From Verrucomicrobiales bacterium (GTDB taxonomy: Bacteria; Verrucomicrobiota; Verrucomicrobiia; Verrucomicrobiales; DEV007): a stretch of DNA of 8,448 nucleotides. The notes under the pieces were generated by a model. The model searched no databases. It saw only the letters and a list, made by a program, of their open reading frames with translations, and was not told where the DNA came from. This document shows, in pieces, positions 5,972 through 8,448 of the stretch. The translations under genes were made by a program, and so were the position numbers. Location of the stretch: positions 1 to 8,448 of the forward strand of contig PAPL01000002.1 of assembly GCA_002708885.1 (NCBI GenBank), given 5' to 3'. The first letter of the stretch is position 1. Each line of letters starts with the position of its first letter.

Positions 5972-8448
5972 ATGGAACTTAATAATAGGAACCATTTTAT
6001 ATTGTTGATCTGCCTCTTTTGTTTCGTTGGTTGCTTAAAATCTTTAAGGGCTGATGAAAAAATAGAACCGAAAGGACATTGGGCGTTCCAATCTATAAAA
6101 CGTCCTCACGTTCCTGACGAATTTACGCGTGACCCTATTAGATGGTTCATTTTAAAGGCCCTCAAAGAAGCAAAGATTCCAATGTCTTCATCGGCTGATC
6201 GACGTGATTGGATCCGTAGATTATATTATAATCTTACTGGGCTTCCACCGAGTTATTCTGAGCTCATAAAATTGGAAAATGACAAGCGATCTGATTCTGA
6301 AATTTCTCGTGAATTGGTAGAAGTATTGCTTGGCTCAACTCGTTATGGAGAGCACTGGGCCCGGCTCTGGCTTGATGTTGCTAGATATTCAGATACGAAA
6401 GGTTATGCGTACGGTTCTGAAGAATTTAATTTTCCGCATGCTTGGCTTTACCGTGACTGGGTAATTGATTCTTTTAACAAGGACCTTTCCTATAAAAAAT
6501 TTGTTCTAATGCAATTAGCGGCTGACCTGATGCTGGGCCAGGGACTTTGCGATCGATCTGATTTGGCCGCGATGGGATATCTGACTCTTGGTAGGAGATT
6601 CATCAGTGTTGAACCGGACATTATAGATGACCGGATTGATGTTGTTACGCGAGGATTAATGGGGCTCACAGTTTCATGTGCCCGTTGCCATGATCACAAA
6701 TTTGATCCGATTCCTACAAAAGATTATTATTCTCTCTACGGTGTTTTCAAAAGCTCTCAAGAAGAGCTGACTTCTCTTAACTTAAAAAATTCTGGGCCCT
6801 TGGCGGAATTAAACAAAAAGAAGGATTCACTGGCTCAAGAATTTGAGAAAAAAGCGCAGGAGCTCGAATCACGGTTCCTGGTCCGTTCCGGAGAATATAT
6901 GTTGGCTGCCCTTAAAATTGAGGAGGTTCCTCCACCTGATTTTGCAGAAATTATAGAAAAGGATGATCTTAATCCGGCTCAGATCCGCCGTTGGTATGAG
7001 TATTTGAGTCAGAATGATCGTAAAATGGATCCGGTCTTTAGGCCATGGATTGCCTTGGCAAAACTCAATGAAAAGACTTTCTCGGATGAGGTAGAAACGA
7101 TTTTGAACGGCCTGTCCGATTCCAATGGCCTTGTCATTTCCAAACTGCGAGAGATGCCTTTAATGAGTATGTCTGATGTAGCCAATTGTTATGCTGATCT
7201 TTTTCAGTCCGTTGGTAAAAACCCTCAAAGCTCGATTGATTGCCAGCAATTAATCGATGTTGTTTCAGGTAAAGGTTCACCGATAAGAGTTCCAAGGGAT
7301 TATATTCATGATGTGGAGTGGTTGTTTGATGAAGGGTCCAAGACGGCCCTAAAAAAAATGCTGGCAGACATTGAGCGTGAAATCATAAGGCTTGGCGAGG
7401 AGGCCCCGCATTCTCTCATACTAGTTGATCGATCTGTCCCATTAAATGTTAATGTCTTTAACCGAGGAGATTATTCGAATCAGGGTCAGCACGTTGAACG
7501 AGGATACTTATCAATGTTCGGTACAGGGGCAGACACTAAATTCACTAAGGGTTCGGGTCGGCTCGAGTTGGCTAAAAAAATTGTTTCAAAAGACAATCCT
7601 CTAACGGCCAGAGTCATTGTTAACCGAATATGGAGAGCGCATTTTGGGGAAGGATTGGTTAAAACAGAAAGTGACTTTGGTTTGCGGAGTAGGGCTCCGA
7701 GTCATCCTGAACTTCTTGACTTCCTTGCTTCTGAACTAATTGATTCAGATTGGTCAATAAAACATATTCAGCGACTCATTACGACTTCTTCAGTGAGCAG
7801 AATTTTTTCTTCAGCATTTCCCATAAAGGATCCGGAGAATCGGCTCTTATCCGTATATCCCCGCAGGCGTTTAAGTTTTGAATCAATGAGGGATACTATG
7901 TTATCTATTTCTGGTGAACTTGACTTGCGGTCCGGGGGACCGCCCAAAGAAATGTTTGGTAAAGGAGCTTCGAAACGACGTAGTGTTTATGGAAAGATTG
8001 ACAGGCAATTTCTTCCTTCGGTTTTGAGGGTCTTTGATTTTGCTAATCCCGAATTGCATGCGCCTAGGAGGTACAAAACAAACGTTCCTCAACAGGCTCT
8101 ATTTTTAATGAACTCAGATTTTGCCATTGATCGGGCAAAGGCGCTATCTGTTAGGGTTCATGACGATTATCCGAGCGGAGATATACGGGCAAAGATCAAT
8201 AGATTCTATGAATATGTCTACGGCAGACGTCCCAATTCAGAAGAGATTAATCGGTCTGTTCTTTTTATTGAGAATTCTGAAAATACCGAGAAAGAAGATC
8301 AAGGTTTGGCTGAGGCATGGTCCTATGGATTTGGTGAATTTGATAAGGGTTCGGGGAAAATAACTAATTACAAAGCATTGCCTTCCTTTAACGGTTCTGC
8401 TTGGGGAGGTGGATCAGAGTGGCCTGATCCTGCATTGGGCTGGGTCAG
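5972..8448 (+). CDS. DUF1549/DUF1553 (PSCyt2/PSD1) exported c-type cytochrome-like protein, 3'-partial
   Basis: The frame is open from the ATG at 5972 to the window edge (825 codons, no stop or frameshift); an in-frame TAA two codons upstream fixes the first possible start. Residues 1-27 are an export signal, with a hydrophobic core (FILLICLFCFVG) and a likely cut after SLRA. Cys21 in FVGC is a possible but imperfect lipobox. DUF1549 (about 50-260) begins with HWAFQSIKRPHVP and carries GLPPS, YGEHWARLWLDVARYSDT and the haem-binding motif CARCH (residues 236-240, bases 6677-6691). A 260-residue linker includes a charged, probably coiled-coil stretch (277-303). DUF1553 (about 522-770) has NPLTARVIVNRIWRAHFGEGLV, SDFG, SHPELLDFLA, YPRRRLSFESMRD and NVPQQALFLMN. 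A further segment (783 onward: WSYGFGEF, LPSFNGSAWGGG, WPDPALGW) is the start of a C-terminal extension seen in some members. The family is abundant in planctomycetes and verrucomicrobia and is usually followed by a DUF1501 gene; its biochemical role is not settled. The gene is transcribed away from the sigma/FecR genes. Confidence 0.92.
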   Translation, partial: MELNNRNHFILLICLFCFVGCLKSLRADEKIEPKGHWAFQSIKRPHVPDEFTRDPIRWFILKALKEAKIPMSSSADRRDWIRRLYYNLTGLPPSYSELIKLENDKRSDSEISRELVEVLLGSTRYGEHWARLWLDVARYSDTKGYAYGSEEFNFPHAWLYRDWVIDSFNKDLSYKKFVLMQLAADLMLGQGLCDRSDLAAMGYLTLGRRFISVEPDIIDDRIDVVTRGLMGLTVSCARCHDHKFDPIPTKDYYSLYGVFKSSQEELTSLNLKNSGPLAELNKKKDSLAQEFEKKAQELESRFLVRSGEYMLAALKIEEVPPPDFAEIIEKDDLNPAQIRRWYEYLSQNDRKMDPVFRPWIALAKLNEKTFSDEVETILNGLSDSNGLVISKLREMPLMSMSDVANCYADLFQSVGKNPQSSIDCQQLIDVVSGKGSPIRVPRDYIHDVEWLFDEGSKTALKKMLADIEREIIRLGEEAPHSLILVDRSVPLNVNVFNRGDYSNQGQHVERGYLSMFGTGADTKFTKGSGRLELAKKIVSKDNPLTARVIVNRIWRAHFGEGLVKTESDFGLRSRAPSHPELLDFLASELIDSDWSIKHIQRLITTSSVSRIFSSAFPIKDPENRLLSVYPRRRLSFESMRDTMLSISGELDLRSGGPPKEMFGKGASKRRSVYGKIDRQFLPSVLRVFDFANPELHAPRRYKTNVPQQALFLMNSDFAIDRAKALSVRVHDDYPSGDIRAKINRFYEYVYGRRPNSEEINRSVLFIENSENTEKEDQGLAEAWSYGFGEFDKGSGKITNYKALPSFNGSAWGGGSEWPDPALGWV

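Noticed and set aside
8121..8363. 80-codon plus-strand open frame near the right edge
   Set aside because: It is out of frame with, and fully inside, the DUF1549/DUF1553 gene, whose frame is unbroken through the region.

Overview
The window reads as a chromosomal segment from a member of the PVC superphylum, most likely a Verrucomicrobiota bacterium. The call rests on gene families, not on a marker gene. The families are a Rhodopirellula/Verrucomicrobium-type ECF sigma factor, a FecR-like membrane protein fused to a LamG domain, a DUF1549/DUF1553 (PSCyt2/PSD1) c-type-cytochrome protein, and a haloperoxidase whose C-terminal tail ends in an 'FYR' motif typical of exported verrucomicrobial proteins. 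Base composition is moderately AT-rich by eye. No rRNA, tRNA, CRISPR array, insertion sequence or integrase is visible.

Layout: (1) 1-1911, plus strand: the 3' part of a large vanadium-dependent haloperoxidase (PAP2 superfamily), entering from outside the window. (2) 1898-5833, minus strand: four close-packed genes, read in transcription order as an ECF sigma factor (5833-5306), a FecR/LamG membrane protein (5265-3586), a secreted alpha/beta-hydrolase esterase (3530-2676) and a class I SAM-dependent methyltransferase (2671-1898). The gaps are 40, 55 and 4 nt, with no recognisable terminator between them, so one operon is plausible. The methyltransferase and haloperoxidase genes converge and overlap by 14 bp. 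(3) 5834-5971: a 138-bp divergent intergenic region with a TATAAT box facing the sigma gene and a perfect 7-bp inverted repeat enclosing a small hairpin. (4) 5972-8448, plus strand: a DUF1549/DUF1553 protein with a CxxCH haem motif, open to the window edge (825 codons visible, no frameshift).

How the genes may work together (inference): the sigma factor and the FecR-like protein look like a cell-surface signalling pair. The FecR-like protein has a cytoplasmic N-terminal part, one membrane helix, and a periplasmic FecR domain plus a LamG lectin-like domain that could bind a glycan. The divergent DUF1549/DUF1553 gene is a natural candidate target, and the esterase and methyltransferase may be co-transcribed with the regulators. 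The substrate cannot be read from the sequence. The haloperoxidase keeps every residue expected to hold vanadate, but it is not obviously part of the operon.

Three minus-strand genes can be extended upstream to non-ATG codons (TTG or GTG). In each case I chose the downstream ATG, because of a signal peptide, a Shine-Dalgarno match or a better fit to the neighbouring stop.
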